A stretch of DNA of 64,000 nucleotides. It comes from Rhodobacteraceae bacterium KLH11. Lineage in GTDB: Bacteria > Pseudomonadota > Alphaproteobacteria > Rhodobacterales > Rhodobacteraceae. The notes beneath the pieces were generated by a model. It worked only from the letters and a program-made list of their open reading frames with translations. It ran no database searches and was not told the DNA's origin. Each line of letters begins with the position of its first letter. Position 1 is the stretch's first letter. Of the stretch, positions 36,372-44,539 are shown one piece after another. The stretch is taken from the NCBI GenBank assembly GCA_000158135.1, contig DS999532.1:48263-112262 (forward strand), written 5' to 3'. The position numbers and the translations under genes were made by a program.

Positions 36372-36635
36372 GTGGCCGACAAAAACAAGGCGAACCGCCG
36401 TCGATATCCCCGCAATCTGAGAACTGTTTTCGATATATGTTTGAAAGCGGCCATTGATGCATTTGCGGAAAATGGCAGGTTTGTCCGCATCTTACCAGTT
36501 CACACCTCACGCAGCGAAAGTCGATCCACCCCAGACCGGCCCTCGCTGCAGATCGCGGCGAAAGCTGAGGGAGAGCCCATTGAGACCGATGCTGCGCCTC
36601 GCAGGAATGTCAGTAATAGTGATGAGATGATCTGA
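36372..36635 (+). CDS. Doubtful small reading frame containing a repeated segment
   Basis: An 87-codon frame from a GTG with no clear ribosome site. Its middle (GRFVRILPVHTSRSESR, TPDRPSLQIAAKAE) is the translation of an 80-base segment repeated at 37424-37505, where the frame is broken by stops. The reading frame is therefore probably incidental to a repeat, not a gene. Confidence 0.2.
   Translation: MADKNKANRRRYPRNLRTVFDICLKAAIDAFAENGRFVRILPVHTSRSESRSTPDRPSLQIAAKAEGEPIETDAAPRRNVSNSDEMI
36486..36568. repeat. Dispersed intergenic repeat, copy 1
   Basis: About 83 bases that align with 37424-37505: CCGC.TCTTACCAGTTCA, AGCGAAAGTCG, CGGCCCT and TCGCGGCGAA match in the same order and direction. 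The two copies flank the acetyltransferase gene. Confidence 0.6.
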
Positions 36636-36778
36636 TCCGATAGTTCCGGCAGGGGATCCCAAAAGTTTGTGAACCCGCTTCCCTTTATTTAGGACATACA
36701 GAGAAGTCTAAATGCTTCCACCTGCCTTTCGCCTTTTCTGGCAGCTTGTTGACGTTGCATGTCCCGGGGTAGGATTCC

Positions 36779-37237
36779 ATGATGCAGTCGCTCAAAATCC
36801 GACAGGCAACCCTTGCCGATGTAGTCCCGCTAAGCGGGCTGATCCAGCACACAATCCGCGTTTCAAATTCCGAAGACTACGATCAAAAATCTATCGACAT
36901 GCTATGCGCGATTTTTGAGCCGGAGCCGGTTGCTGAAAGAATTGAAAACGAGCTTATTCTTCTTTGCTTCATGGGCAGCGAGCTTGTTGGAACGGTAGGG
37001 CTTAGGGATGACTTTCTGCGTTCGATGTTCGTGGAGCCCACTTTTCAGCGGCGAGGGTTGGGCAAAATGTTGGTTGCAAGAATTGAAGAGGAGGCGCGAC
37101 AAAAAGCAATCTCGGAAATGATGCTTCATTCCTCAATGACCGCGCGGGTGTTTTATGAGGCTCTCGGCTATGAATTTGTGGAATTGCAATCATACCCGGA
37201 AGGGCCATTCGTCTTGATGAAAAAACCGCTGCGATAA
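36779..37237 (+). CDS. GNAT-family N-acetyltransferase
   Basis: The 152-residue GNAT protein has LKIRQATLADVVPLSGLIQ, LVGTVGLRDDFLRSMFVEP, the acetyl-CoA pyrophosphate loop FQRRGLGKMLVARIEEEAR and SSMTARVFYEALGYEFVE. Substrate unknown. Two adjacent ATG codons (36779, 36782) are possible starts. It is flanked by the two copies of an intergenic repeat and looks like independent cargo. Confidence 0.88.
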   Translation: MMQSLKIRQATLADVVPLSGLIQHTIRVSNSEDYDQKSIDMLCAIFEPEPVAERIENELILLCFMGSELVGTVGLRDDFLRSMFVEPTFQRRGLGKMLVARIEEEARQKAISEMMLHSSMTARVFYEALGYEFVELQSYPEGPFVLMKKPLR

Positions 37238-37847
37238 AAATCGCAAAAGCAGGAAAGTACGAAGCGCAGTCGCCAGACAGCTCAACGAGCGCCCGATAAG
37301 GACTTAGATTTACAAACACCGGCAGAGAAGTTTGCCCAGTATGTTGTGACTATCCGTTGAAACTTCTGCATGCAGCAGACATTCGTTTCCGCGATACTGA
37401 CGTCAGACAACGGCAGCATTGCCCCGCGTCTTACCAGTTCATACGGCGTGTAGCGAAAGTCGCTTCTACTATAGCGGCCCTTGGCGCAATTCGCGGCGAA
37501 GGTGCTAGGAGATGAAGATTTTCTGATGTGGGTCAGGGTGCAACGTATGTGCTGGGACCGACTGTGGCCCGCGTTGGAAAATCTCTCAGGGAGGAAGCCG
37601 CGGGGTCTGGGCACGACCTATGGGGAAAGCACGATTGCAGTTGTAACCGAGGTCGCAACTGGACCCTGGCGATAGCGTTTGAAGCTGGCGGTTTCGGCAC
37701 CCGGGGATTTTTTCCGGATGGAATTCCCTTTTGTGGCAGGAAAATTGGACGGTTTTTTTCGACCTGTCGGAACGTTGAGCATGAGACAGTATGGCCGGTT
37801 TGGCAGAGCCAGCCGGTGAGCTGTGAATGGGATCGACGGGCGTTCGG
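37238..37847. other. Gene-free stretch downstream of the IS91 transposase
   Basis: About 600 bases with no supported gene. It contains the second repeat copy (37424-37505) and should include the IS91 origin end, which lies past the transposase stop, but I cannot fix its limit. Confidence 0.55.
37424..37505. repeat. Dispersed intergenic repeat, copy 2
   Basis: Matches 36486-36568 in direct orientation (see that entry). All frames are interrupted here. Confidence 0.6.
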
Positions 37848-39041
37848 TCATGCGGCCTGTTTCCTCGATGGCGCGCGAGATCGCGGAACCTCGCCACGCC
37901 TGAAGGTCTCGATAATGCGCATCGGGGCACCACAGTCTGGGCAGGGCTCGCGCAACGTAAGTGGGATGACTTCGGCGGTGGGCGCGTCTTCCCGCCCGGA
38001 CCCTTCCACGCCGAGCAATGTGCGGATCTTTGCGATGTTGGCCTTGCGCTGCGCGGAAGCCAGAAAGCCGCAGTGCCGGATACGGTGAAAGCCGTCAGGC
38101 AGTACATGCATCAGGAAGCGGCGGATGAACTCGTTTGTGTCGAGCCGCATGACCTTCATGCGATCCCCGGATTTGATGCGGTAGTTTTTCCAGCGGAACG
38201 TCACGGTGTCGGCATTAGCGCTGATCAGGCGGTGGTTCGAGATCGCCACGCGGTGCGTGTATCGACTGAGATAGGCGAGCACTGCCTCGGGTCCACCGAA
38301 GGGCGGTTTGGCATAGACGACCCATTTGAATTTGCGGAACGGGGCAAGCCATGCAGCGAAGGCGCTGGCGTCTGCCAATTCAGTGAGATTGCCGAAGAAC
38401 CTCAGCTGTCGTGCTTGATGCAAAGCCATGAGACCTTCGACAAACAGCCGACGGAATAGACGTGCCAGCACCTTGACATGCAGAAAGAAGCCCGGCTTGC
38501 ACGCGACCCATCGGCGGCCGTCGGGCGACAGCCCACCACCGGGCACGATCATGTGGATGTGGGGGTGGTGCGTGAGCGCTGATCCCCATGTGTGCAGCAC
38601 ACTGGACATACGAATGCGGGCGCCAAGACGCTTGGGATCGGCAGCGATGGTCATCACTGTTTCCGCCGACGCGCGGAACAACAGGCCATACATCGCCCGC
38701 TTGTTCCAGTAAGCGATCCGTGCGATCTCGGCCGGCAGCGTGAAGACGACATGGAAATACTCGACCGGCAGCAGGTCATCGGCGCGGGCTGTCATCCAGT
38801 CGCGCGCTGCCGGTCCCTGACACTTGGGACAATGCCGGTTCTTGCAGGAATTATAGGCGATGTGCTGATGGCTGCATTTGGTGCAAGCGGCCACATGCCC
38901 GCCGAGCGCCTCGGTCCTGCAAGCCTCAATGGAGGACATCACCTTTAACTGGCTCAGGCTGACCTGTCCGGCATTGGCATGCCGGTAGGCGGGGCCATAT
39001 CTTCGGAATATGTCAGCAACCTCCAGTCTTGCGCGGGGCAA
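37848..39041 (-). CDS. IS91-family rolling-circle transposase
   Basis: The 397-residue HUH/Y2-type transposase has a zinc-binding N-terminus (CTKCSHQHIAYNSCKNRHC), the histidine motif LTHHPHIHMIVPGGGL, the tyrosine region AVLAYLSRYTHRVAISNHR and a C-terminal CPDCGAPM. It nicks one strand and moves DNA by rolling-circle copying. The TTG start at 39041 is 10 bases from the integrase stop upstream; this integrase-transposase pairing is typical of ISSod25-like elements. It appears complete. Confidence 0.92.
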   Translation of the reverse strand: MPRARLEVADIFRRYGPAYRHANAGQVSLSQLKVMSSIEACRTEALGGHVAACTKCSHQHIAYNSCKNRHCPKCQGPAARDWMTARADDLLPVEYFHVVFTLPAEIARIAYWNKRAMYGLLFRASAETVMTIAADPKRLGARIRMSSVLHTWGSALTHHPHIHMIVPGGGLSPDGRRWVACKPGFFLHVKVLARLFRRLFVEGLMALHQARQLRFFGNLTELADASAFAAWLAPFRKFKWVVYAKPPFGGPEAVLAYLSRYTHRVAISNHRLISANADTVTFRWKNYRIKSGDRMKVMRLDTNEFIRRFLMHVLPDGFHRIRHCGFLASAQRKANIAKIRTLLGVEGSGREDAPTAEVIPLTLREPCPDCGAPMRIIETFRRGEVPRSRAPSRKQAA

Positions 39042-39051
39042 GGCCCGCGCC

Positions 39052-39571
39052 TTATCCTGGTCGCTTCTTGCGGGTTTGCAGGTTCAACTGTTTGAGCGCC
39101 TCAAACGGGCTGGCTGTGTCCCGGATCATCTTGGTGGCGACTTTGGTGTACTGGGCGGTGATCGTCAGTTTGGCATGGCCCAACAGCACCTGGATGACCC
39201 GTACATCCGTCCCCGCTTCTAAAAGATGCGTGGCGAAGCTGTGCCGCAGGGTATGCAGCGTCGCGGGCTTGTTGATCCCGGCCATGCGTTTGGCCGAGGT
39301 GAAGGCGCGGTTTAACTGACGTGGCGAGATCGGGTTGATCTTCGGCTTACCTGGAAACAGCCATCCCTCGGGCCGGGCCTCGCACCAGTAGTCCCGCAGA
39401 AGATCAAGCAGATCGGGCGACAGCATGACCTTGCGATCCTTCCGCCCCTTGCCCTGCACGACATGGATGAGCATCCGGTCGCTATCAATATCGCCGGTGG
39501 TGAGATTGCAAACCTCAGAAGCGCGCAAACCTGCACCGTAGGAAATGCTGAGCGCGGCGCGGTACTTGGAA
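39052..39571 (-). pseudogene. Truncated tyrosine recombinase partner of IS91
   Basis: This is the C-terminal 170 residues of a tyrosine recombinase: ASEVCNLTTGDIDSDRMLIH, HTLRHSFATHLLEAGTDVRV, LLGHAKLTITAQYTKVATKM. It is almost identical to the copy at 44540. The match ends at 39571 where a LysE gene fragment begins, so the N-terminal half is missing. The catalytic residues RHRHY are kept. Confidence 0.88.
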
Positions 39572-39572
39572 G

Positions 39573-39917
39573 ATGTGGACAGAGCCTGTCAGCACAGAAG
39601 AAGGGGCAATGCCAAAGCCGCAATCAGCAAGTTCGATGTTCCTTGCCGGATTTGCATTGACTATGGGTAATCCGAAGATCATGGTCTTTTATCTTGCTCT
39701 ATTGCCTTCTCTGATCGACCTGACACAATCAAGTCTGAGCCTTTGGGCAATCATTGCATCGGTCACGATCGTCAGCCTTGCAGCCGTGGACTTGTTTTGG
39801 ATTGCACTGGCGCATTCTGCTCGATCTTTTCTCAGAACTCCGAAAGCGATCAAAGTGGCAAACCGCGTCGGCGCAATTGCGTTAGGTGGAGCCGCCGCCG
39901 TCATCGCGTCAGGGTAA
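39573..39917 (+). pseudogene. LysE/RhtB-family exporter, 5' end missing
   Basis: Only the C-terminal part of a LysE-type amino acid exporter remains: FLAGFALTMGNPKIMVFYLA, LLPSLIDL, LWAIIASVTIVSLAAVDLFW, and VANRVGAIALGGAAAVIA. Homology starts at about 39610; the upstream codons are junction sequence with the truncated integrase. About half the usual 200 residues is lost. Confidence 0.85.
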
Positions 39918-40015
39918 ACAGATGACAATTGCGTATTCCCAGAGGATTGCCGCATAAATCCCAATAGCACTGCCGCCCATTCTTATTTGGATTGGTGTCT
40001 GGCGCAGGATAGCTG

Positions 40016-40065
40016 AACGGCATCAAGTGCGGAGATATCCGGTTTTCGCAGCGCTTGATGCCGTT
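40016..40065. terminator. Hairpin between LysE and RTX fragments
   Basis: AACGGCATCAAG and CTTGATGCCGTT form a perfect 12-bp stem around about 26 bases. It lies past the 3' ends of both convergent fragments and may have been a shared terminator; no T-run follows. Confidence 0.45.
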
Positions 40066-40138
40066 GGTTGCCGATCAGGTCAGTAGTTGTGTTGAGCGCA
40101 TCCCGCCAAAGCCAGCATGGTTTGCCTGTTGGTCAGAT

Positions 40139-40515
40139 TCAAACAAAGTTCAGATCATCCTCCGAAATCAACGAAACACTGACGTCTTCGAGTGTAATTG
40201 AGCCGTGGCCATTGAGCGAGATCACGGTATTACCGTTGCTTTCCGTAATGTTCAGATCGTCATAGGAAGCTCCTGCAATGTCGATACGAATCAGATCGCT
40301 GCCGTCTTCGAAGTCTTTGATCGTATCGGTTCCGAAGTTTTCCTCGAAATGAAACATGTCGGCACCGTTGCCTCCAGTCAGGATGTCGTTGTCCAACCCG
40401 CCGTCAAGAGTATCGTCACCGTTGTCACCCGCGAGGGTGTCGTTTCCTTTACCGCCAACAATTGTGTCATTGTAAGTTGTACCTGTCAGAACCTCATCCG
40501 CGTGGCCTCCATTAA
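40139..40515 (-). pseudogene. RTX (hemolysin-type calcium-binding) protein, C-terminal fragment
   Basis: The minus-strand frame reads calcium-binding nonapeptide repeats (NDTIVGGKGNDTLAGDNGDD, TLDGGLDNDILTGGNGADMF) and then the typical C-terminal type I export region (FEENFGTDTIKDFEDGSDLI, ITLEDVSVSLISEDDLNFV). The frame is open to 40515, where an IS66 fragment begins, so the N-terminal bulk is lost. Such proteins are exported by systems like the one at 58769-62339. Confidence 0.85.
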
Positions 40516-40745
40516 AACGTATAGGCTGCGTTGATGGCTATGCCGGATACAATTGCCTGCTTAAACGGCAGGAGGGTGTGATCCGGACGGTTTATCGCCG
40601 GGCGCACGCCCGCCGGAAGCTCTTTGATGTCGCCAAATCCGGAACAGCAACCTCGATTGCGGATGAGGGCATCGCGCAGATCCGGGGCCTCTACCGCATC
40701 GAAAAGGAGATCAGAGGTCAAAGGCCGGCCGCCCGGAACGTACCC
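40516..40745 (+). pseudogene. IS66 TnpC transposase fragment
   Basis: The frame reads VDGYAGYN, LLKRQEG, then RAHARRKLFDVAKSG, SIADEGIAQIRGLYRIEKEI and RGQRPAARN, aligned with the middle of TnpC at 47406-48923 but not identical, so it is from a different IS66 element. Both ends are missing. Confidence 0.85.
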
Positions 40746-40760
40746 TTTCTGGAAGTAGCG

Positions 40761-41150
40761 TTACCAAGTACGGTGAACCTCACCCAGCTCATCGAAAACC
40801 GCATCTTTTGACACTAACGTCATATTCAGTAGCTCCGCTGATGACGCCAAAAACCTGTCGAATGGATCACGATGAGACCAGTTCCTCAGGCTTGCATGCA
40901 AACAAATTTCTGGCGTGAGTGACGCCGCAAGCCCGCCTTGATCCGACAAGAGTTTAGGAAGCTCATGGACCAAAGGCTCCATTTCTGGCCACTTGCCAAT
41001 CCTTACCTTTTGCCCAATCTCAAAAAAGCTGATCGGGCTCACGAATACACCATCTGCTTCAGCTATCGCTCCACGTGCCACTGCCGATAGTTCTGACTCT
41101 GCGGCTAACGACCAGACCCACGCGTGGGTGTCGAGAAGAACCTGCTTCAC
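40761..41150 (-). CDS. PIN-domain toxin (VapC type)
   Basis: The 129-residue PIN-domain ribonuclease has the acidic residues in VLLDTHAWVWSL, ISFFEIGQK and SHRDPFDRFLASSAELLNMT, followed by LVSKDAVFDEL. This group (DTHAWxW) pairs with Phd/YefM antitoxins. The GTG start at 41150 overlaps the antitoxin stop by four bases. Confidence 0.9.
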   Translation of the reverse strand: MKQVLLDTHAWVWSLAAESELSAVARGAIAEADGVFVSPISFFEIGQKVRIGKWPEMEPLVHELPKLLSDQGGLAASLTPEICLHASLRNWSHRDPFDRFLASSAELLNMTLVSKDAVFDELGEVHRTW

Positions 41151-41374
41151 TGCCCCTCCCACGCCTCTAGCTCATCCGGAGACAACGGCTCAAGGAAGTC
41201 TGGTGGATCTCCAACCTTTCCTTCTAGTATGCCGATCTTGAAGTCTGACTGCGGGATTGCAACCAGCCTCACGGCCGGCTTTGTTCCTTTTGCAATCACA
41301 ACCTCCTCACCAGCTAGCGCTGCGTCGATGAGTTTTGACAATTGGCTCTTCGCTTTGTGTACGGTGCATAGCAT
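41147..41374 (-). CDS. Phd/YefM-type antitoxin
   Basis: The 75-residue protein has the Phd fold signature (VHKAKSQLSKLIDAALAGEE, VVIAKGTKPAVRLVAIP) and an acidic toxin-binding tail (EPLSPDELEAWEGQ). It binds and silences the PIN toxin and probably represses its own promoter through the repeated TTAGCTAA site upstream. Confidence 0.9.
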   Translation of the reverse strand: MLCTVHKAKSQLSKLIDAALAGEEVVIAKGTKPAVRLVAIPQSDFKIGILEGKVGDPPDFLEPLSPDELEAWEGQ

Positions 41375-41388
41375 AGAAAATCTCCCTA

Positions 41389-41405
41389 TTAGCTAACTTA
41401 GCTAA
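41389..41405 (-). promoter_or_regulatory. Probable antitoxin operator
   Basis: Two copies of the perfect palindrome TTAGCTAA lie one base apart, 14 bases before the antitoxin start. Paired palindromes at this place are typical for Phd/YefM autoregulation. Confidence 0.7.
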
Positions 41406-41429
41406 TATAGTGCGAAGTTTCAAGTATGA

Positions 41430-42086
41430 TCAGTTCTGGGCACCTTTGTTGGAGGGATTGGGGTCGATGCCAGCCACATCGAGCGCAGCGGCTTCAGCTC
41501 TGAGATTGTCGGCATTGTTATAGAGTGTGGACTTGCTCACCCCATCGATGCGATCCGCGATTTGTACGAAGGAAAGACCTTCGCGGATCAATCCAACGAC
41601 CTCAGTCCACGTGTCGGACCCCGGAACGAGCAACGCCTTCCGGCCAAGTGTCTTGCCTCGTGCTTTTCTTGCCGCCAGTCCTGCCCGGGTCCGTTCAGAA
41701 ATCATGTCCCGCTCAAACTGAGCGAACATACCAATCATATGGTACATCAGCTTGCCAGACGCAGATTCTGTGTCGATCTTCTCTGTCAAAGAGACGAGCT
41801 GCGCTCCACGCTCCCTCAAAAGGTCGGCGGTTTGGATCAGCTCAGAAAGATTGCGGCCCAATTGATCCAGTTTCCAAACCACTAGAACAGCACCCGGCCG
41901 CATGGCTTTCATTGCGTTTCGGAAACCGGGACGGCCAGCCGTGCTTTTGCCGCTAGCTTGATCCGTGAGAATGCGGTCCCTTTCCACTCCATATTTCAAA
42001 AGTGCGTCGATCTGAGGGTCGAGCCGCTGATCGTCGGTCGAAACGCGAGCATATCCAAAGAGAAGGCGGGGTTGGTTTTGTGTCAT
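41430..42086 (-). CDS. Serine recombinase (resolvase/invertase family)
   Basis: The 218-residue recombinase has the serine active site in FGYARVSTDDQRLDPQIDAL, the arginine region VVWKLDQLGRNLSELIQT, FAQFERDMISERTRAGLAAR and a C-terminal Hin-like helix-turn-helix (FVQIADRIDGVSKSTLYN). It catalyses site-specific inversion or resolution. No flanking invertible repeats were found. It may belong to a lost transposon. Confidence 0.92.
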   Translation of the reverse strand: MTQNQPRLLFGYARVSTDDQRLDPQIDALLKYGVERDRILTDQASGKSTAGRPGFRNAMKAMRPGAVLVVWKLDQLGRNLSELIQTADLLRERGAQLVSLTEKIDTESASGKLMYHMIGMFAQFERDMISERTRAGLAARKARGKTLGRKALLVPGSDTWTEVVGLIREGLSFVQIADRIDGVSKSTLYNNADNLRAEAAALDVAGIDPNPSNKGAQN

Positions 42087-42241
42087 TACTTTGAGATAAC
42101 ATATCCTGACACAGCCGCAAATATTTTATGGAATGTATTCTTGGAATCTTCGCACTTGCATCATTCACATTGGTGGAATAGTTTGTTGGAAAGCGAAGAT
42201 CGAAAACCAGATCAGCAGCGCTTTTTCGGTAGGAGTCTGAA

Positions 42242-42541
42242 ATGCCAGATACAAAACCATCGCAAGCTTTGAAAAAAGGCCGTGATACAATCCGGCGGCT
42301 TGCTGCCTTGCACCGCACGGTGAATCCGCGCGTGTTTGGCTCCGTGGTGACGGGCCGAGATAATGCGAAAAGTGACCTTGATGTCTTGGTTGAGCCCTTG
42401 CCGGAGACGACGCTGTTCGACCTAGGAGGATTGCAGGAAGCTCTGGAAGAAGCTCTGGGTGTGCGGGTTGATGTAAAGACGCCGTTGGATCTTCCTCCGC
42501 ACATTAGGGCTGATGTTTTGCGGCACGCGGTGCCAGTATGA
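42242..42541 (+). CDS. MntA-type nucleotidyltransferase antitoxin
   Basis: The 99-residue minimal nucleotidyltransferase has FGSVVTGRDNAKSDLDVLVE, that is GS, ten residues, then DxD, and a third acidic strand VRVDVKTPLD. MntA proteins inactivate HepT by adding AMP groups. The stop overlaps the HepT start by four bases. Confidence 0.92.
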   Translation: MPDTKPSQALKKGRDTIRRLAALHRTVNPRVFGSVVTGRDNAKSDLDVLVEPLPETTLFDLGGLQEALEEALGVRVDVKTPLDLPPHIRADVLRHAVPV

Positions 42542-42882
42542 GTGCAGTTGATCGACTATCCGACTATTTGGACCAGATGGTCCAAGGTTCCGGTGATGCT
42601 GTGACCTTTACCGAAGGAATGGACGAATCCACATTCCTTACTGACCTTAAGACCCAGCGCGCGGTAGTCATGTGCCTCATGATCGTGGGGGAAGCTGCCA
42701 GCCGAATAGTTGCTGAACACCCGGAATTCACAAAGGCCAATACGTCCGTCCCATGGCGAAGTATCCGGGGAATGCGCAACAGGATTGCACACGGCTATTT
42801 TGACATTGATCTGCACGTCGTCTGGCAAACGGTGGGCGAATTGCCGTCGTTGGTTGCCCAGCTTTCAAAAATTTCCAACTAA
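42538..42882 (+). CDS. HepT-type HEPN ribonuclease toxin
   Basis: The 114-residue helical HEPN protein has the active motif RNRIAHGY (R, four residues, H, X, Y) inside RSIRGMRNRIAHGYFDIDL, and the tyrosine modified by MntA in family members. It cleaves RNA when not neutralised. Complete TA pair with MntA. Confidence 0.92.
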   Translation: MSAVDRLSDYLDQMVQGSGDAVTFTEGMDESTFLTDLKTQRAVVMCLMIVGEAASRIVAEHPEFTKANTSVPWRSIRGMRNRIAHGYFDIDLHVVWQTVGELPSLVAQLSKISN

Positions 42883-42897
42883 CGCCCGAGGTCCAAA

Positions 42898-43455
42898 ATG
42901 ACCACCGCGATTACTCCAATACCATTTCGATGCGCATTGATATCCATTCTACTCGCGTTGCCTAATAGCTTGACGGCACAGACCAAAGATACCGGGCAGG
43001 TTGGGACATCTTTCAACATTGATGACCTTAGACCTGAGTTTGAGATCATGGTGAACCAATCTTCTGATGTTCTGTCGTTCCCCGACAAATGCGTGATCAG
43101 ATATACGGACCGAACACTGAATGCAGATGGGGACACTGTTCAAGAGCAGGGTTTCACAGCAGAGGTTGGCGCAATCGACCCAAGCTCAATCCAAGACCTT
43201 GGCGGGCTTGCCGTGTTGAAGGCAAAAGACGGGCAACCAACCTTCCACCACTTCCACGAGATATTCCTTTTCCCCACTGTTTTGGGAGATGAAGTGTCAC
43301 AGCGAAATGCAATCGTTGAGCTTGGTGGGACGTGTCTCGATGACAAATGCGCCATGCCTCAGGAGTTGAAACCCGGAGGGATGATTTCAGGTTCGATTGA
43401 ACCGTGGATTTATGAGCAGTTGCCAGCGCACGTTGAATTTTGCCAACGTCGATAG
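42898..43455 (+). CDS. Secreted hypothetical protein
   Basis: The 185-residue product has a likely signal peptide (PFRCALISILLALPNSLTAQ) and no recognised domain. The mature part has four cysteines (DKCVIRYTD, GTCLDDKCAMPQ, VEFCQRR) that could form disulfides. It starts 16 bases after hepT but is unlikely to be functionally linked. Confidence 0.6.
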   Translation: MTTAITPIPFRCALISILLALPNSLTAQTKDTGQVGTSFNIDDLRPEFEIMVNQSSDVLSFPDKCVIRYTDRTLNADGDTVQEQGFTAEVGAIDPSSIQDLGGLAVLKAKDGQPTFHHFHEIFLFPTVLGDEVSQRNAIVELGGTCLDDKCAMPQELKPGGMISGSIEPWIYEQLPAHVEFCQRR

Positions 43456-43509
43456 ACCTTTCAGTTTATCAAATGAAGAATTCCAACAAACGCCCAAAAC
43501 GAAACAACA

Positions 43510-43585
43510 GGAAGGGTAGCTCAGGGGTCAGAGCTGGGCGCTCATAACGCTTAGGTCGGGCGTTCGAATCCCTCCCCTTCCACCA
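43510..43585 (+). tRNA. tRNA with CAU anticodon (Met or Ile2-like) in accessory DNA
   Basis: A full 76-base cloverleaf with CCA: acceptor GGAAGGG/CCCTTCC, D arm GCTC AGGGGTCA GAGC, anticodon arm GGGCG CTCATAA CGCTT, T loop TTCGAAT. One T-stem pair is C-C and two anticodon-stem pairs are G-U, so it is somewhat degenerate. The anticodon arm resembles Ile2 or elongator Met tRNA. It lies among unrelated hypothetical genes, as expected for a phage- or island-borne tRNA. Confidence 0.85.
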
Positions 43586-43615
43586 AATTCCAAAACAGAC
43601 CAAGGAGTAAAGACA

Positions 43616-43852
43616 ATGCCAAGTGAAGAATATAACGAGGGTTTTGCTGAGGGAGAACACGATCGTCACGCCATTGGTGGGCCTCAACCAAGATCCCATA
43701 TGCCTTTTGCCAGCAATGACTTTTTAACCGGGTACTTTCATGGGGCAACAGGTACATCCGGCGGCGGCGAACGTAGCGGTGGCAGTGGTTCAGTTGGAGG
43801 CGGTGGCCCCTTGGATGATTGGCTCCGCAGTCGAGGCCAGTATGCCCAATGA
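43616..43852 (+). CDS. Small hypothetical glycine-rich protein
   Basis: The 78-residue product has a charged N-terminus (EEYNEGFAEGEHDRHAIGG) and a Gly/Ser-rich tail (GTSGGGERSGGSGSVGGGG). AAGGAG lies 11 bases upstream. No family recognised. It is 30 bases past the tRNA and could be part of a small phage-derived set. Confidence 0.5.
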   Translation: MPSEEYNEGFAEGEHDRHAIGGPQPRSHMPFASNDFLTGYFHGATGTSGGGERSGGSGSVGGGGPLDDWLRSRGQYAQ

Positions 43853-43904
43853 TGGAAATCTGAAGAACTGACTTCCCCAAAAGGCCTGGAGAACTGAGGA
43901 CATA

Positions 43905-43994
43905 ATGCCCAATCTAAATGACTTTGATAGCTTTGATTGCCTGCACTGTGGCGAACCCACCAAACCATCGGCCTATACACAACAGCTTATTTGA
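43905..43994 (+). CDS. Possible 29-residue microprotein
   Basis: A short frame MPNLNDFDSFDCLHCGEPTK ending after AYTQQLI, with TGAGGA upstream and one CxxC. Too short to judge; listed because it has a ribosome site and sits between two other small frames. Confidence 0.25.
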   Translation: MPNLNDFDSFDCLHCGEPTKPSAYTQQLI

Positions 43995-44101
43995 CAGAAG
44001 GCGCCACACAGCCGCCACTCGCCGCAGGTGCGATATTGGCAAATCATTACGGCAGCATTGTGCGGGAAGCGGTCTTTTCATAATTCTTTCAGAGTTATAG
44101 C

Positions 44102-44434
44102 GTGCCAGCTATACCCAATACAGAAAGTTGCTTGATGAAGTCAGTGGAAATGTACGGAACAGAATTGAGAACCACGATTGAAGACTTGAACGCCGAACCC
44201 GAACTTCGACGGATCGGGCTTAAGTTTTTCTATGGAGGTGGTTCAATCTGGATCGAAGAGGGGCCACGTGAAGACGCCAATCTCGCCAACTGCATGGGAG
44301 TAGGAGAGTCTATCTCTAGGCACCTATCGGCAGTAGGCATCTGCTTCGAATGGCCAATCGCGGGCAACGAAATTCAATGGATCAGGATTACGAACAGAGG
44401 GGTTGAGAAGTTCTCTGATCCTAAATTCCTCTAA
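44102..44434 (+). CDS. Hypothetical protein
   Basis: The 110-codon frame begins at GTG 44102, or more likely ATG 44135 (MKSVEMYGTELRT). No family recognised; sequence elements such as LRRIGLKFFYGGGSIWIEEG look like a compact globular protein. It lies just before the IS3-end relic. Confidence 0.45.
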   Translation: MPAIPNTESCLMKSVEMYGTELRTTIEDLNAEPELRRIGLKFFYGGGSIWIEEGPREDANLANCMGVGESISRHLSAVGICFEWPIAGNEIQWIRITNRGVEKFSDPKFL

Positions 44435-44471
44435 AACAAATCCCGCCTAGATGTCGCCGGCCTTGCGTGGG

Positions 44472-44539
44472 TGTCTGACGTCAGCGCCTTTGGGTCCAAA
44501 TAGCGGTATTTGATAAGAGAGTGTTCTTGGCTCATCGTA
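44472..44539 (+). repeat. 68-base relic of the IS3 left end
   Basis: From TGTCTGACGTCAGC to GGCTCATCGTA the sequence is identical to 25702-25769. Identity starts exactly at TG, the element's end, and stops after the inner repeat, where integrase sequence begins. The rest of the IS is missing, so it is the scar of a deletion or recombination. Confidence 0.88.

Noticed and set aside
43469-43880. Minus-strand frames across the CAU tRNA (GRDSNARPKRYERPAL)
   Set aside because: This is the antisense of the tRNA gene and not a protein.
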